Positions 48,601 to 62,500 of a DNA stretch of 64,000 nt are shown piece after piece. The notes under the pieces were generated by a model. The model was given only the letters and a program-made list of their open reading frames with translations. It was not told the DNA's origin and did no database searches. Position 1 is the stretch's first letter, and every line of letters starts with the position of its first letter. The position numbers were made by a program, and so were the translations under genes. The stretch lies in assembly GCA_032358165.1 (NCBI GenBank), contig JAALGY010000057.1, forward strand, positions 2,232,001 through 2,296,000. The letters are read 5' to 3'. Source of the stretch: Diplosphaera chodatii. Lineage: Eukaryota; Chlorophyta; Trebouxiophyceae; Prasiolales; Stichococcaceae.

Positions 48601-51600
48601 GGCCGAGGAAAACAGCGTCACCGCCTGCACATCGAAGAGCAACACAGTTCGCAAACCATCTGAGGATGTACAGGCTCCAAACAGCTTCTGCCAAGCACGA
48701 GCTGCGATGAACGACTATCTCTTATGAACAATAAGCCTGCTGGCTGCAGCAGACATTATGGTGGCTATCGGACACTTAGCCACCATCATGTGCTCATACG
48801 GGGTGGCATACTCAAATGCATCGGCATGATCGCGCACCAGCTCGCCGCTGAGGGTGCTGGTCAGGGTCGGCGGCGGTGGCGGGCCCCACAGCGGCTTCTG
48901 CGCGGCGAGCCTTGCTGCCTTCTCCTTCTGCCTGTGGTGCAAAAGGAGAAGATGGTGGTACCTTCAGTAAACGAGTGCCAGTCGGGTGATGCTGAATGGA
49001 CAGACCATCCGTTACAAGGCAATGCAGTCAAGAGAGCGTGGATCATGCCCGTGTGCCGTATGCGATTCAGAAGGATGTAGGATGTAGTAAGGCTGCACCT
49101 CCAGGATGCGTCCAGTGCCTGGATGGTAGCGTCAATCCGGCAGGCGCGGTGCTTCCGCCACTCGTCCTCGACATTAAGGGCCTCGAAAGCAGCCACCTCC
49201 TGTTCTATGGGCAGGTTGTTGCGCCAAGCCGCCTGCAACACCAACGAATGAGAGTGTGTGCAGGCGGCAGATGCTGGAGTCCGTGCATCAGGGCTCGATA
49301 TGTGCACAAGAGACTACACCGCTTGAGACCCTTCCTCAGACTCTCTCCGATACATGAGCTATGCGAGATACGCAAGGCTCCACCTGCTGATTTGCAGCTG
49401 CTGCCCGGACCGCAATCGTAGGGTCTGGATCCCGACTTGCACCAGCAGCCGCAGTCCCTGGGTCGCTGCCAAATGCGCCTGTGTCTGTGTCCGGCGGCAG
49501 CGGCTGTGCGGCCAGTGCCTCCAGTTGCGCCCCTAGAGAGGCGCCTCCCTGCAGAGCGTCGAGGTAGGCTGTGCTTTGGGCTGCGCAGAAGCCGCTGTCT
49601 GTCGGACGAAGAGCCGCTGCCGCTGCTGCCCGGTGCTCTGCAAGCTCGGCGGCGGAGGGCACAGCCACAGCGCCGCCCCACCGCAGATCGTCCGCTGAGA
49701 GAGGCTCCTGCGCATTTCGAGCCGGCTGGCCTCAGCAAAGGCGTTTTGCTTGATTGACAGCAGACGGCACTGCAGCCATGGCGTCTGGGCTCAGCTCTTG
49801 TGCACGTTTGCAGCGGCGCTGTGCACCTGTGCACTCGGGTCATGCGACGGCATGTACGCATTGCAGTTGAGTTTTGGACGTTAAACCCATGGCCAACCTG
49901 TGTAAGCGGTACCCAGACGCGGCGGTGCTTGTTCTCGTACCGGGCCACCGCAGCGCCCAGGGCCAGCCCCCACCGCCCTTGTTGTGCATAGTGCCGCAGA
50001 TCCTCCAGCGAATACTTGTGCCTGTGTAAAGATTGGAAACAGCTGTCGTATGCACATCCTGCGGCAGAGCAAGGTGGGCCAGCGGCTCAAGCAGATGCTC
50101 GATGCTTTGCACATGGCGCAAGGCAATGCCTCGAAAGTGTCAGCAGCCCACACCTGTCCCTGCTGACATGGCCATCAGATTCGACACATGCCCATTGCTC
50201 GCCTGCGATTGAGGAGCACACAGCCATCAAGTGATACACCAAGACGGCGATGCAGCCTACTAATCCTGTTGCGGAGTCCGTGTAGAGGCATTGACTTTTG
50301 CGAGCTAGGGTGACGCGGCTTACCATCCTCCGGATCGTACTGCTGTATGGCCTGCGAGCGCGGGCCATTCCAGCCTGCTGGCTCCTCTTGTGGCGGCTGG
50401 GGCTGAGCCTGCAGGTCAATGTACTGGTTGTACAAACCCTCACTTCGCCGTGGCGGGTACTATAACCATGCTAACCATGAACACTACTCTGGCAGGCTTG
50501 CAACATCAGCGGTGTGCCGACAGCGGCACCTGGGGCACCCAGGCCTGCGCCGCCATCTGCTCAAGGGTGAGCTGCTGTGCGTCGGCGGTGTCATCCGCCA
50601 TGCGAGCCTCGTGGCGGGGCGCTGCCGGTGGGTGATGCTCCCCACTGCCGCCTGCACATGACATGAGTCGTCGTTACCAGGTGCCCTTGGCTGATGTATC
50701 TGCAGGACAGTTTGCTGCTGCTGGAATCAGTCAGCAGGCATGACATCGCAACGCATGAGCACATGATGATGTTGCACATGTTGTGCAACACTGATATTCA
50801 TTACAGCCGTGTGGCTGCGCAGCTGTGACAAAGCATCCAGGATGCTGCAAGTGGGCGTCCGATGCAGTGAATGTACGGGCAGCACCATGGGGGCTGGACT
50901 CTGCGTAGTCGTCTGCGTCGCGGCCGTGCTCCTGCTCCGCCCAGCTGACGCCGCTGTCGCTGTCGGCGGCGGGGCCCTCGGCCTCCGGGTCCGGCGGCGG
51001 CCCGGGCGGCGGCGCCAGCGCGGCCGCTGCGGCCGCTGTTGCCACGGCCCGTGCATGCTCAAGGTACACAGACTGCGCCGCCTGCAGATGGCAGGATCAG
51101 GAGTGTGTCAAGACACACTTCCACCTGGGACCTAGTGTCAACAAGGTGCACGAGCATGTGTTGACATGTCCAAGAACGGGGGCCAGCAGCTGGCAGCTTC
51201 GACAGGATAGGTGCTGCGCGGGCTTGCCTGCCGCTCGACGACCGTGACCCATCGCGGAAGCGGCAGCGCAAGCCCTGTGCCATCCATGAGGGGGCCGTCG
51301 CCATCTGCCTCATGCAGTCGGGGATCAGGCGGCGGAGATGTTCCATCCGGAACCTGCAAAGACCAGTGTGTACCTGGCAATCCATGCTTTGTCACCCCGG
51401 GCACTAGAAACAAAGCCTGAGCAGCGCATTTTGCCTGATCGCCCTGAATACAGATGCTATGATGCCAAAACGTAATGTAACGTAAAAACGTAACAGCAGG
51501 AATGCTGCGCGCCGACGGCCACTGCACAATCAGCCCCGATGCGCCAGCCGCAAAACGGTATCAGAGGCGCGGGGCCGAGCTCACCTCCCATAGGCCCTGC

Positions 51601-54600
51601 AGCTCGTCGGAGCGCGACACGTACGGCGACAGCTCACGCAGCGGGGGCCGGTCGTCCCGTGCGCTGGCCGCCTCCTCTGCCAGCATGTCGGCTGCGGCCG
51701 CCGCCGTGAAGGCCGGGTCATCGAATGGCAGATGAACATTGGCCTGCAACGTGGCACGCCGAGGTTGCTGGGACTGCACTGTGGAGTGCAGAATCGCATA
51801 CTGAGGATTCTGCGGCAGCTGTACTTTCCAAGCATCCGTCATTCAGCTGATCCCACGACGACCCTACTTGCAGTATATGCTCGCAATGCATGTCATTGCC
51901 ATCGGATGGCATCTGAGGTTATCCTCATTGAAATAGGTTGCAGTTTGACTGCGTCACAACGTTGGTCGTATGATTGGTCAGCGCGAGTTGTTTGGTGTTA
52001 TTACCTGCTCCTGCAGTGCGTTCACCATGTCGTTGAGCTCGCCATCCCAGTTGTCCAGGTAGCTCTGCTCTCGCGTTGGTCCAAAAAACGTGTTGTGCAC
52101 CCAGTTCCACAGCGGGTCACCATCAGCATGCCCTGCCCATGGCCCCAAGTGGCATCAAGATGCGTCTGCACTTGACATTCGGTCTTGCTGTGCCCACACT
52201 GGTGAGGTAGTAGGCTAAGCAATCTGCATGCTGGCAGCTGTAGGCACGTATGTACGCTTGTGGCACACCTTCGAGAGAGTCGAGGTCCACATGGAAGCTC
52301 TCGGCCAGCTGGTGCACCTGCTTCTCCACCTTGGCATCCAGCTGAGTCACTTGGACCCGCTTCCTTTCATCCTCTGTGCAGTGGACATGCACACTTTCTG
52401 CACTCTGTTTCCTGTTTGACAAATCTTGCAAAGCCTGTCTCAAGTTGCATATCGAGCTCATCTAAGCAGGGCTAGCAACCCAGTTGGAAGTGGCCTGGCG
52501 AATCTCCACGCTGAAAGCATCAGCTTACCATGTTCAGGGGAGCTGCGTCGCCAGTGAGACGGCTTTGGTGATCCGGGCCTGCTGCCATGGCGTGACGAGC
52601 GCAGCAACTCACGGCGCTCATTGGGTCTCCGCTCGCGCTCGGGGCTGCCATGACGCCGCCGTGAAGCATCGTAGTCCCTGCTGCGGGAACAATGTATCAC
52701 CGCCACACATATGCAATTGGCACTGACATGTGACCACGGTTGTGTCCATTTGTCAAAGCGAGCTTGCATGTTTACTGGGCAGTCCATGTGATATTCAGAA
52801 GGGTGAGTACAGCTACCCAACAGACATCAGCCTGAATCCCTCAGCCAGACACACCTTGGCGACGCCGAACGACCTCTGTGGTCAAGCGTCTGTCGGCTGC
52901 TGCGATGATGGGCGCTGCGGTCCCTGTCGTCATCACGAGCACGGTCCCTGCTCGCACGACGGTCCCGGTAGCTGTTACTAGGGCGGCGTTCGTCTGCCGC
53001 CCGATCATGCCGCCTGCGCACACGGTCATCCCGCGAGCGGCGCTCGGCACGAGCTGGGCCAGGACTGGCTGGAGAGGCTCGGCGCCGAGGCCTGCGAGAA
53101 AATATGCGAAGCGGGAATGCATGAGTGATCATTCACAATTGCGCCGGCACGCATACAAATTGCAAGCTTTCCCTCAGACAGGACATACATCACGAGCAGC
53201 AGCGGGCATCTTTCAGCATGCTTGCTCTGCACACTGGCAGACCTGATGTCAGCATCCTTCCTGCGCCTCGCCCTGTCCGCTTCCTGCTGCTGTAACCTCT
53301 CTCGCCGTTCAGCCTCTCGCATGCGCTGCATGCCATCAAGCATCAAGTTTGGCACGAGGTGGCCGCGAAGACGCACTCAAATGATACACCCCACTATGCA
53401 CCAACCCTGACAGCTGTCTGATGTCAGGCACTCACCTGAAGACTCTGAGCATGCCCAGAGCTGCGGTGCTCGGCTTTGCCTCGCGGTGGTGAGACGCCCC
53501 TGATACGTGAGGGTGGTGCCTTGGGGATTGGGCTGGGCGAGCGGCCACGAGAGCCGGTTCCCCGGCGGTACGGCGGAGTCCTGCTGTCCCCTGAGCGCCG
53601 CCGCCTGCTGCGGGCATGCGCACATATGCTTTAACTCAGCCCTGAACGCGTCGGAAACGATGAGAGTCAGAGGATGTTTGCACCATTCTTGTGCCCAATG
53701 CAGTGCGGCCAGTACCATGTACAGCACCTGCGAGGGCTGTCTGGGGTGCTGGCCCGGCGGCGGGAGGGGTACCGCCGTCTCTGGCCACCGCTGCCCCCAC
53801 TGGTGGTGCTGCTGCTCCTGCTGCCACTGCTCCTGCTGCTGCTGCTTCGGCTGCTGGTGCGGCGTCGGCGCCGGCGCCGGCCATCATTGCTGCTGCTGCG
53901 GCTGCTGCTACGACTGCTCCGGCTGGTGCTGCTGGTGGTGCTGCTGCTTCTGGTGCGTGCATCGCGCCGCCTCCCACCAGCGGCACCTCCGTCAGGGGCA
54001 CTCCTTGCAGCAGAGTCAGCAGCCTCCCGAGTCAAAGGCTTGCTGCCATTGCTGGCCTGCGGACCTTCGGCCTGCACTGCAGCAGCTGAGCCGGCAGACA
54101 CATCCCACCGCCTGCGCTTCTTAAGGCCATCAGGCGCTGCATCAGCTGCGTTCGGCTGCCTGGCCGTGTCCACCTTCATTGCGCGCTGCGCTGCAGCGTC
54201 TGGCTGCTCGAAAACACCTCCCAGATTGCTCATTGCAGCAGCCGCTGTGTTCATGCTCAGGCGTGACTTGACACCCTGCACGAGCGGCAAATGGTATGGC
54301 TGTGCTGCACTCACTGGATGAGCACCTGGCTCAGGTAGTTCGTGGTCACGAGCCACTGATGCAATGCAGCAGCTCACCACGGCAGGAGCAGAGTCTGGTG
54401 CTCCTGTAGAACCTGCAAACAAATGTGAGATAGACTTCCATCACCAGGACCTGAGGTAGTTTTGACAAGCAGAAGCACCTGCCATCTGCATGCACCACTC
54501 ACCACTCGTGGTAGGGCTTGACCCTTTTTGCAGGAATAATGGACGGTTTCCCGCAATGGCCTTTGGAGCTGCAGCACTGGGAAACCTGCAGCAAACCGGA

Positions 54601-55735
54601 AAAAATGCTGTCAACAAGAGTTTGACGCATAAAGCACTGAAGGGGCTGACCCTGCTGCAGCGCTCGGCAGTCACTGTGTATAGATAGACCAGAACGCGAT
54701 CAGGGTACATGCGAAGCCCGACACCTGAACTGTTTTCTGCCGGGGCTGGTGGCTGCGGGAATGCGCAGGGTGGAGACGTCCACAGCAGGAGGCCCACTGC
54801 GGGGGGGACTCTTGGGTGGCGATGCTGGAGTGTCCGGCATTGCCGTCGACGGCCCGCTGGCTGTCTTGGCAGCGGCTGCCTCTGCTGTTGTGGCGGCTGC
54901 CGCCCGCTTCTCGGCCGAGTTTGCCAGCCACGGTGGCAGCGGCGCTGCAGGCTTTGAAGGCACGGGGCTGCTACCAGGTGCGCCTGCCCGCTTTCCATCG
55001 ATGGCCACTGCTCCGCCCGTGGGCTGACTACCTGGTGGCAGCGGTGGTGCCCTTGCGTTGGCTGCCTGTTGGACCTCCTGCTGTGTGTTGCTGGGCGGCG
55101 GCGCACTGTCTGGCGGTGGCGGGGGCGGTGGTGGAGGTGATGCCGGATCGTCCGGCACTGGAGGTGGCAGCGACCTCGCTGCTGATGATGCAGGGCCGGA
55201 GGAGAAGACAGTGACAGAGCCTGAGCTGCGGGCTGAGTGCTCCACCACCGGCGGCGGCAGGGGCGCTCGTGGCGGAGCAAGGACTCCCGGTGGCCTCAGC
55301 CCAAGAGGCAGTGCTGGGCCAGGGCCATATGCGTGCTCGTGCCTGTACTGCGGCGGCCACTGCGCAGGCTGCTGATGCGGCGGTGCCGCATGCTGCTGCC
55401 GCGGCCAGGGGGCATGGTGCGGGGGACCCCAGCCATCCTGGGGATGATGGGGTCCATGGGGAGGTGCCATGGGCCGGAGCATGCCAAACCCTGGAGGCTC
55501 CCATTGCCTGCCGTCACGCTGTGTGCGGTCCGAGGAAGGTATCAGTTAATGTAGGCGGATGAAAGCGATTCACAATTAGACGGAACTGATCTGACGGTCT
55601 ACAACATGCAGTTGACAAACTGCCAAGCTCGAACATTGCACTACTGGTTTGGCTTACAGGAGGTGGTCTGTAGGGTTGCTGCGGGACCATCGGCCTGGGC
55701 AGCCGCCCATCCCAGTCATTGCCATGCCCCACCAT
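45627..55735 (-). CDS. Giant Pro-rich/RS-domain/acidic nuclear protein with a C-terminal bromodomain
   Basis: The function is not known; composition suggests a link between chromatin and splicing. The ATG at 55735 opens MVGHGNDWDGRLPRPMVPQQ, followed by a Pro-rich exon (about 55510-54720, including a run of nine Pro). An RS region then spans about 54280-52510 (SRSSRSSSRSSS; RRRRRRRTSSRS; RDRRASRDRARDDDRDRS). Helical exons follow: DPLWNWVHNTFFGPTREQSY (about 52100), LRHYAQQGRWGLALGAAVAR (about 49990), EQEVAAFEALNVEDEWRKHR (about 49200) and long charged coiled coils at 48630-48200. An acidic and basic low-complexity exon covers about 47960-47030. Near the end are LLPWRYGLANVVFSDQGEM, EAVEAQYWKQQVEGSLQQIH and the bromodomain (DDKECDQLFTRPVLKTTPGY; YYANVSLMCDNCREYQ). 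The stop is TAG at 45629-45627. Most joins agree in phase; those near 52400, 50000 and 47030 do not resolve. Roughly 1,900-2,000 residues. It could be two genes. Confidence 0.65.
46755..46761 (-). repeat. Telomere-type TTTAGGG motif near a splice donor
   Basis: One TTTAGGG on the minus strand, about 11 bases after the donor that ends the exon GSSRK in the large bromodomain gene. Confidence 0.75.
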
Positions 55736-56545
55736 GGCCTGCAGTCATTCATGGTCATGTCCGCATATCAGGCTTGAAGCGTACACCTGGCACATCGAAC
55801 ATGCAGCCTTTGAGGCCAGGCATGCGCACAATGCTGCCGGGGTATCGGCAGCTCTGTGGACGCCTGTGCGCATTCATTGAATCGAATCAGTAATACATCA
55901 TGCTATTAACCTACCTGCTGCTCTACATGCACGTTGCTAGCCTTTCAGACAGTACGGCTACCACCATGCCGCAAGGCAACAGCACGCAACTTAGTTGGAC
56001 ACTCGACTGTTGTTACTGCTTGCGGCACTGCCCTGGTGTTGTGTATCAAGCGTTGGCACTGCACATAATTCGCTGGGCTCCGCTGGATCACAGTGCGATC
56101 TCACAGAAGGTTTACCGAGCTGAGCTGGTCCCACATGAAGCAGCAGGGACGAAAGTGCAAACTCAACTGCGGACCCTGCTGAAGGCGTGCAGCTTTGGTG
56201 ACATCCAGTGCTAATAGGCAATTGCACACGTGCCATCGATCGACTCGATGCAGGCTCCACTGCAGCTTGTCCATGCGGCTCATGACAAAAGGGGGTGAAC
56301 TCATGCCGACCTCGACAGGAGCAGTGCAGACTGCTCGTATGCATCGCTGTTCCCATATCACACTGCCAAATGCTTGTCACTGATTGTGAATAGGTGGTCC
56401 TATGCTTGTTGTTTGCGCAGCGCGCGGGTTTATGTAAACAAACGAGGCATCTGACTGCATAGATCATCGTCCAAGGCACTGAAAGTCCAACAGCTGATAG
56501 ACAGGGCGGTGCAGCCGCTGCAGGTCTTGAATAGCTCGTCATAGC
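55736..56545. promoter_or_regulatory. Divergent intergenic region, bromodomain gene and M16 protease
   Basis: About 810 bp between divergent ATGs, the largest gap in the window. Frames on both strands (for example 55991-56542 -) lack splice support or similarity. No TATA box recognised. Confidence 0.4.
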
Positions 56546-59500
56546 ATGTCTGCAGCGTTTAGGGCGCTGCCAGATGTGGAGATCCCAGATGGCGACACCC
56601 CGCTACCCCTGGGGCCGGCGGATACACTCAGACATGGCACATTTGCCAACGGCCTCACGTGAGTGACAACAAATACCTTTTGTGCAAACGCTGCTGCTGA
56701 AAGGTCCTGTTGACCATGTTCTCGGCGCTAGACATATGCAACAGCTGGTCTATCACCCCGCATGCATGCCGGTGCCGACAAGTCAAGGCTGCACTTAGTG
56801 CTGTTACTTCTGTACACCGGGGAATGGCAAGCACGACATCATGTCATCGGAAGTGCGTTATGATCACATGCATGTGCCCACAGGTACTACGTGCGGCCAT
56901 CAAGCAAACCACCAAACCGGGCGGCAATAGCGCTGGCTGTGAAGGTCGGGTCGGTCGTGGAGACCGATGAAGAGTCGGGAGTGGCGCACATATTGGAGCA
57001 CCTGGCCTTCAACGCGACAAAATCGTTCGAGAACCATGCCATCATTGCCTTCCTGGAGTCGATTGGCTCAGAGTTCGGGGCCTGTCAGGTGTGTACCAAT
57101 TGTAACATGTGATTTGCCCCAGGTTTGAGGACAACAGAGAAAATGTTCTGATGCCAACCCGATGCTCCTCACATGCAGAACGCGTACACCTCCGCAGACG
57201 AGACGGTGCGCTCGCCTCTGGTTGTGCATAAGTGTGACCTGCTCCCCGCACTTGAAGAGCGCACCGAAGTGGTCCACTGCAAACGCCACGATCAGCTGAT
57301 GGACGACGCGCAATGGTGTGTAGGTGTACGAGGTGCTGGTGCCAACAGACGACGGCAAGTTCCTGCGGCAGGCGCTGCACATGCTCGCTGAGTTTGCCAC
57401 GGAGATCCGCTGCTCGCCGGAGGACCTGGCCAAGGAGCGGGGGGCAGTCCTGGAGGTAGGCCGTCATCGAGGATTTAGGGTTTAGAGCTGCAGCAGCTAC
57501 AATGCGCAGCGTCGTCATGAGTTGCAGCATGCGATGCAATCCATGATGATGTGTACCACAGGAGTGGCGCATGGGAAGGGACAGCCGCGGCCGGGCCCAG
57601 GAGGCACAGTGGAAGCTCATGTGCCAAGGCACGAAGGTGCGGCGTATCCTGAGTTTGCATGCACAAGAAACCCTCGTGACATGGATCTGGTTGTGAGTAA
57701 ACGGGCATTGTATGCCGCACACAGCTTTCCTTCTTACATGCAGTACGCTGATCGCTTGCCAATTGGTCTGGAGTCTGTCATCCGCAATGTCCCTGCGGAG
57801 ACTGTGAAGGCGTTTTACGACCGATGGTACCGACCTGAGAACATGGCACTGGTGAGCTGAGTGGCCAGCTGCCGCTTGCAGTGTTGATTGTCGAATGTCA
57901 AAGCTGACAACGCCATGCCTCTGAACCTGTTGTCGGTGCCTGAAGCTTCATCTGCTGCCACACAGAGTCATGCACTCTGCAGGTGTGTGTTGGCGACTTT
58001 GCTGATGTGGATGCTGTGGTTGACACGGTCCGTGAGTATATGGAGCCCTGCAAGTCCCATGACAAGGGCGAATCAGTCAGGGTGCCCAGGTGCGCTTGCA
58101 GATGTGATTGCCACATATTTGTTGGTTGCAACCCCGGGTCTTCACAACAGCACAGCAACCGTATGCCCGTATGTCCATGGGTTCTGGGTTTCCGTGACAG
58201 GTTCTTGCTGGTGGAGCACCCGGAGCCGCGTTACAGCGTATTTGCAGACGCCGAGGCCCAGTCGACGCTCGTGTGGGTCACCTACAAGCATGACCGTAAA
58301 GAAGTGGTGCGGCCCTCCCACCACTGACATCCCTTGCTTCAGAGCGAGCACAGAATACATACATCGAGAGCACCACATGTTGAATGTGCATGCACGCCAT
58401 GACTTCATTCACTGCAACCATGCTGCTGGATCCCCAGACCCGTACCTGTACCTGGCACGCAGGCAACACCTGCGCAATTTATCGAGTACCTGGCGGCAGA
58501 GCTCTTCCAGAGCTTGGTCAATGAGCGTCTGTTCAAGCTCTCGCGGCAGGATGACCCGCCATTCTACGTTGCCCAGGTTCGGAGGAAATGTCTACACTTG
58601 CCTCTGGCACACAACATCAACTGGCATACAAATTTCCAGGCTCAATGAGACGGTAATTTGATCAACTGTAAACAAGGTAGTCGCGTGCTGCAAACCGCAG
58701 GTCGGATCGGAGACGCTGACGGCCACCATTGAGTGCTTCACGCTGAGTGCGCAGCCGCAGGAGGGGCCGAAACACACGCTGGTCGCCCTCGAGGTGTGCC
58801 CTGCCGCTATCACGAGCAGACAGCTTGCAGTGGGCAGCCATTGCAGATGCAGCGCCATGCCATCGGCCTGTACGTCGCCCTCCAACAGATCACAACAACA
58901 TCATGCAATGCAGACGCTCCTGACTGAGATGGCACGCATTCGAGCGCATGGCTTCAGCGAGCGGGAGGTAACCATTGCGCGGTCCAAACTGATGGCGGAC
59001 ATTGAGAGTGAGCCCATGCTCTGTTCTTTCCTGGGCTGCTGGGCGGTGTGGGGGGTACCAACACCCAGTATTCTGAACATGGTTGCCAGTGCATCATTAC
59101 CGTTGACTGTGCTGCTGCGCCTGCACTGGATAGGCACATACCTGGAGCGCGATCAGTCATATGCGACAGATGTGCGGGACGAGTACACAAGACACTTTCT
59201 GCACGGTGTGCTTCAGCACGCACTGCTTAGGCACCCCTTTGTCTCCCCAAGTTCGAAGCCTGTAGGTGCGCGTACAGTGGCAATGCCATGCAATGCTATT
59301 CGCCGACATCCTCCAGGTGAATTCGTGGTGGGCCAAGAGCTTGAAGCACGCCTCAGCAAGACGCTGCTCCCGCGTGTGACGGCGCAGCACCTAGCAGCCC
59401 TCGCAGACCTGTGCAGCACAGAGCGCTCCTGCGTGGTCAAGACGGTCGCCCATCGCAGGTGTGGGTTGCTCGTCAGCCCACTGCCGTCGTTGTCAAGTTG

Positions 59501-62500
59501 CAGACTCGCTTGTGCACGGATGTCAGACCAAAGAACGTGCTACAGCTGCCATAGTGACTGCTCGGTGTGGATGAAACAGCCACGAGACGGAAGCACAGCT
59601 GGCGGAAGTGGTCGAGCGTGTGAATGCAGCAGAGGCAGCCGGCAGCATCCAGCCCTGGCCCTTCGAGGTACTCCTGCTCGTAGCTTCATCATGGAGTGTG
59701 CTCACGTCAACCACCAAGCCGTGTTTGTGCAGCTGCATCAGTGACAGGTCGCAACCTGCTGCTCGGCCACCCCGACCTGTGAAACACAAATCGTGAGCCT
59801 GTGTTGTGCAGGATGCAGCGGTGGAGCTCGTACCTGAGCTGCCACCACCCGGGGAGATCAGGTCTTGCAGCGAGCTGCCTGAGCTTGGGGCCACTGAGCT
59901 TGTCCTCAGCAACGGCATGCGGGTGAGTCTGCTCGATGTCACATATTGTGTCTCGCCCGCATGACAACTTCTGCATGCCACCATTGTACTGGTCCCGACA
60001 AAAGCACCATGGCTGAGTATGAGATGCCGTGTGCTGAGCAGGTGACATACAAGAAGACAGAGTTCCTGCACGATCAGGTGCTGCTGACGGGCTTTGCCAG
60101 CGGCGGGCTCACAGAGGTACGCACAGCGCTCTTAGGGGTTGCAAGGGGCAGGGTTACCTACCGTCGATGGCGTGCAGCTCCTCTCGTCAGGCCGGCTTGC
60201 ATAGGTGAACACCCTAGTTGCGGTCGTCAATGACTTGCAGGTGCCAGAGGCAGACTACCGCTGCGTGTCGTTTGCCAACGTGGTGGCAGGCGAGCTGGGC
60301 ATGTTTGGCCTCCGCCCAGAGGTGCAAGCTCATCTCAAGTGCTGTTCACTGCTGTTTCTGTCCCCATCATTCTTGGGCTCCACATGAGCATCGACACGTG
60401 CAATGCAGCAACCCTGCTTGCTTCACCTGTATGAGTGCAGGTGCTGTCAGATGCTCTGGCAGGCAAGCGGGTGGAGGTGGTCGTCAACGAGAGTGCTTAC
60501 TGGCGCAGCTTCGGCGGCGACCAGTCGCCTGAGGACCTGGAGACTGCACTGCAGCTTGTCTACAGGTGATGCACACTGCCAGCTCACGCGGTTCACGTCA
60601 GTTCACCAGAACGGCAGCAGGTGTAGCAACATCTCAAATTCCTGGCTGATTGACGGCACGGTCTTGCACTTGGCAGGCTCTTCACACAGACAGTGGAGGC
60701 TGTCGACTCGCGGCTAGCAACCTGCAAAAGGTTGGAGTTGCACAAAGTCTGTTTGAGTCCACCACCTGCGTAGTTGTATAAGTGCAGCAGTCATGAGGAG
60801 ATGCCGGCACCATGCTGCAGGATCACACGGGAGCAGATTGCATCGCAAATACGCAATCCCATTTACTCATGGAGCCAGCGCGTCCGGTTCGTCAACTACG
60901 GTGCGCCTGCAGCCCTTTCTGCCTGCAATCGATTTCCACTGAGTGTCTATAGCATTATCTGGATGACTGTCGGCCTGGTACACTGACAGTTTCGCTGTCC
61001 GCTGTGCGCAGGCGAGTGCTACTATTTCAAGCCGCCGGCGCTCAGAGATGTGGACGCACTCGACCCGCACATGGCGTGCGAACACTTCAACCAGGTGCAT
61101 GCCCAGAGTGCAGACCCCTGTCACCGACAGCTTGTTGCGGCGCGCCGCCTCGATCAGCGTCCACGCTGTGGAGATGGTGCATGACCTCTGTATGCACATG
61201 CCGCAGGCATACCTGGACCCGGCAGAGTTCAGGGTCTGCTTGACGGGCGCAGTCGATGAGGAGGCAAGTGCTGCTGTGACCCTGCATCTCCTGCTGACTG
61301 GCCCAGTCAAGCACGAAGTTTGAGCAGCTGGCAGGGTGCATGGTTGTGTCGCCTGACACGAGCTTCGCTGAGATTCCTATCCTGTTTGCATTCAGGAGCT
61401 TATACCCCTGGTGTGCCAATACCTGGCAGCCATCCCGCCTGGTGGGCCAGGCACCAGCCCTGTAGCACGCAGCCCGCAGGATGTCAAGCCCCTGCCGTTC
61501 GCTTTCCCACAGCAGCCAGTCCGCGAGAACGTGAAGTGAGACCCTGTTGTGCTCCCGGCACATAGGCGCCTGGTCGGGTGCATTGGCCCAAGACCTAGGC
61601 CTCTGGCATTTCAGAGCACCTCACCATTTTGAGGCTGGGGATGGTTCGATCTGAGAACGAGTGCATGCCCACAGGGTGCCGATGATCATGGAGATGACAC
61701 GGACGCAGATTACATTCCCAGTCGAGATTGAGCGAGCGAAGGCACGGGAAGAGGCGATATGGACGGTGCGCTCTTGGGACCAGTGGCTTACCTCCTGCGG
61801 CCTTCCAGAATGCTGCCTGCTGCTGAGGTCACCCTGCTGGCTGTCGAGATATGAGCAGCCAGTCCACACCGAAGGCAAACTGAAACACGCTCGCAGGCCA
61901 TCGTCACAAAGCTGGTGGAGACGAAGCTGATGCAGCTGCTGCGGTTCAAGTTCGGCGAGGTATTTGATTGGTCGTGATGTAAAAGTATTCGAAGCTGCTG
62001 GAAAGTGAAGTGATGTCTTGCTGTATTTACACTTCGCTAATATAAGGCTGCACTGCAGAACAGACTACTTTATTTTGTAGGTGTACACGGTCAATGTCTC
62101 AACATTCTTTGGCGCCGAGGCGCCCTCTCACAAAGGTGAGCGCATGTGTGTATCCTTTGCAGCAGCTGGCCATGCAGTGTCGGAAGGTCTTTTGACCGCC
62201 GCCAAGTCCATGCCGAATGTGCCTGAACCATGCATTAAGTGCTTGGGCCTGTGGAGTCTGTGTGTCATTGCAAGTCGCATCCTTGGATGCATCATCAACA
62301 CAAGAGCTCACCAGATGAGCATATGCCTGTCAAGCATCTGGCAGAATGTGAAAGTTAACACAGGATTCCCAAGTCAAGCTAGAGTCGTGGTGTGCGACAG
62401 GCAATGTGCGGGGCGACATGGCCATCAACTTCAGCTGCGCGCCCGAGAACGCGGGGCGGCTGGTGGACCTGGCGCTGGATGAGGTGGAGGCGCTGCAGTC

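Noticed and set aside
53674..54321. Leu-rich plus-strand frame that looks like a membrane protein
   Set aside because: It is the reverse complement of Ser/Arg codons in the RS region of the minus-strand gene; the Leu runs come from that composition.
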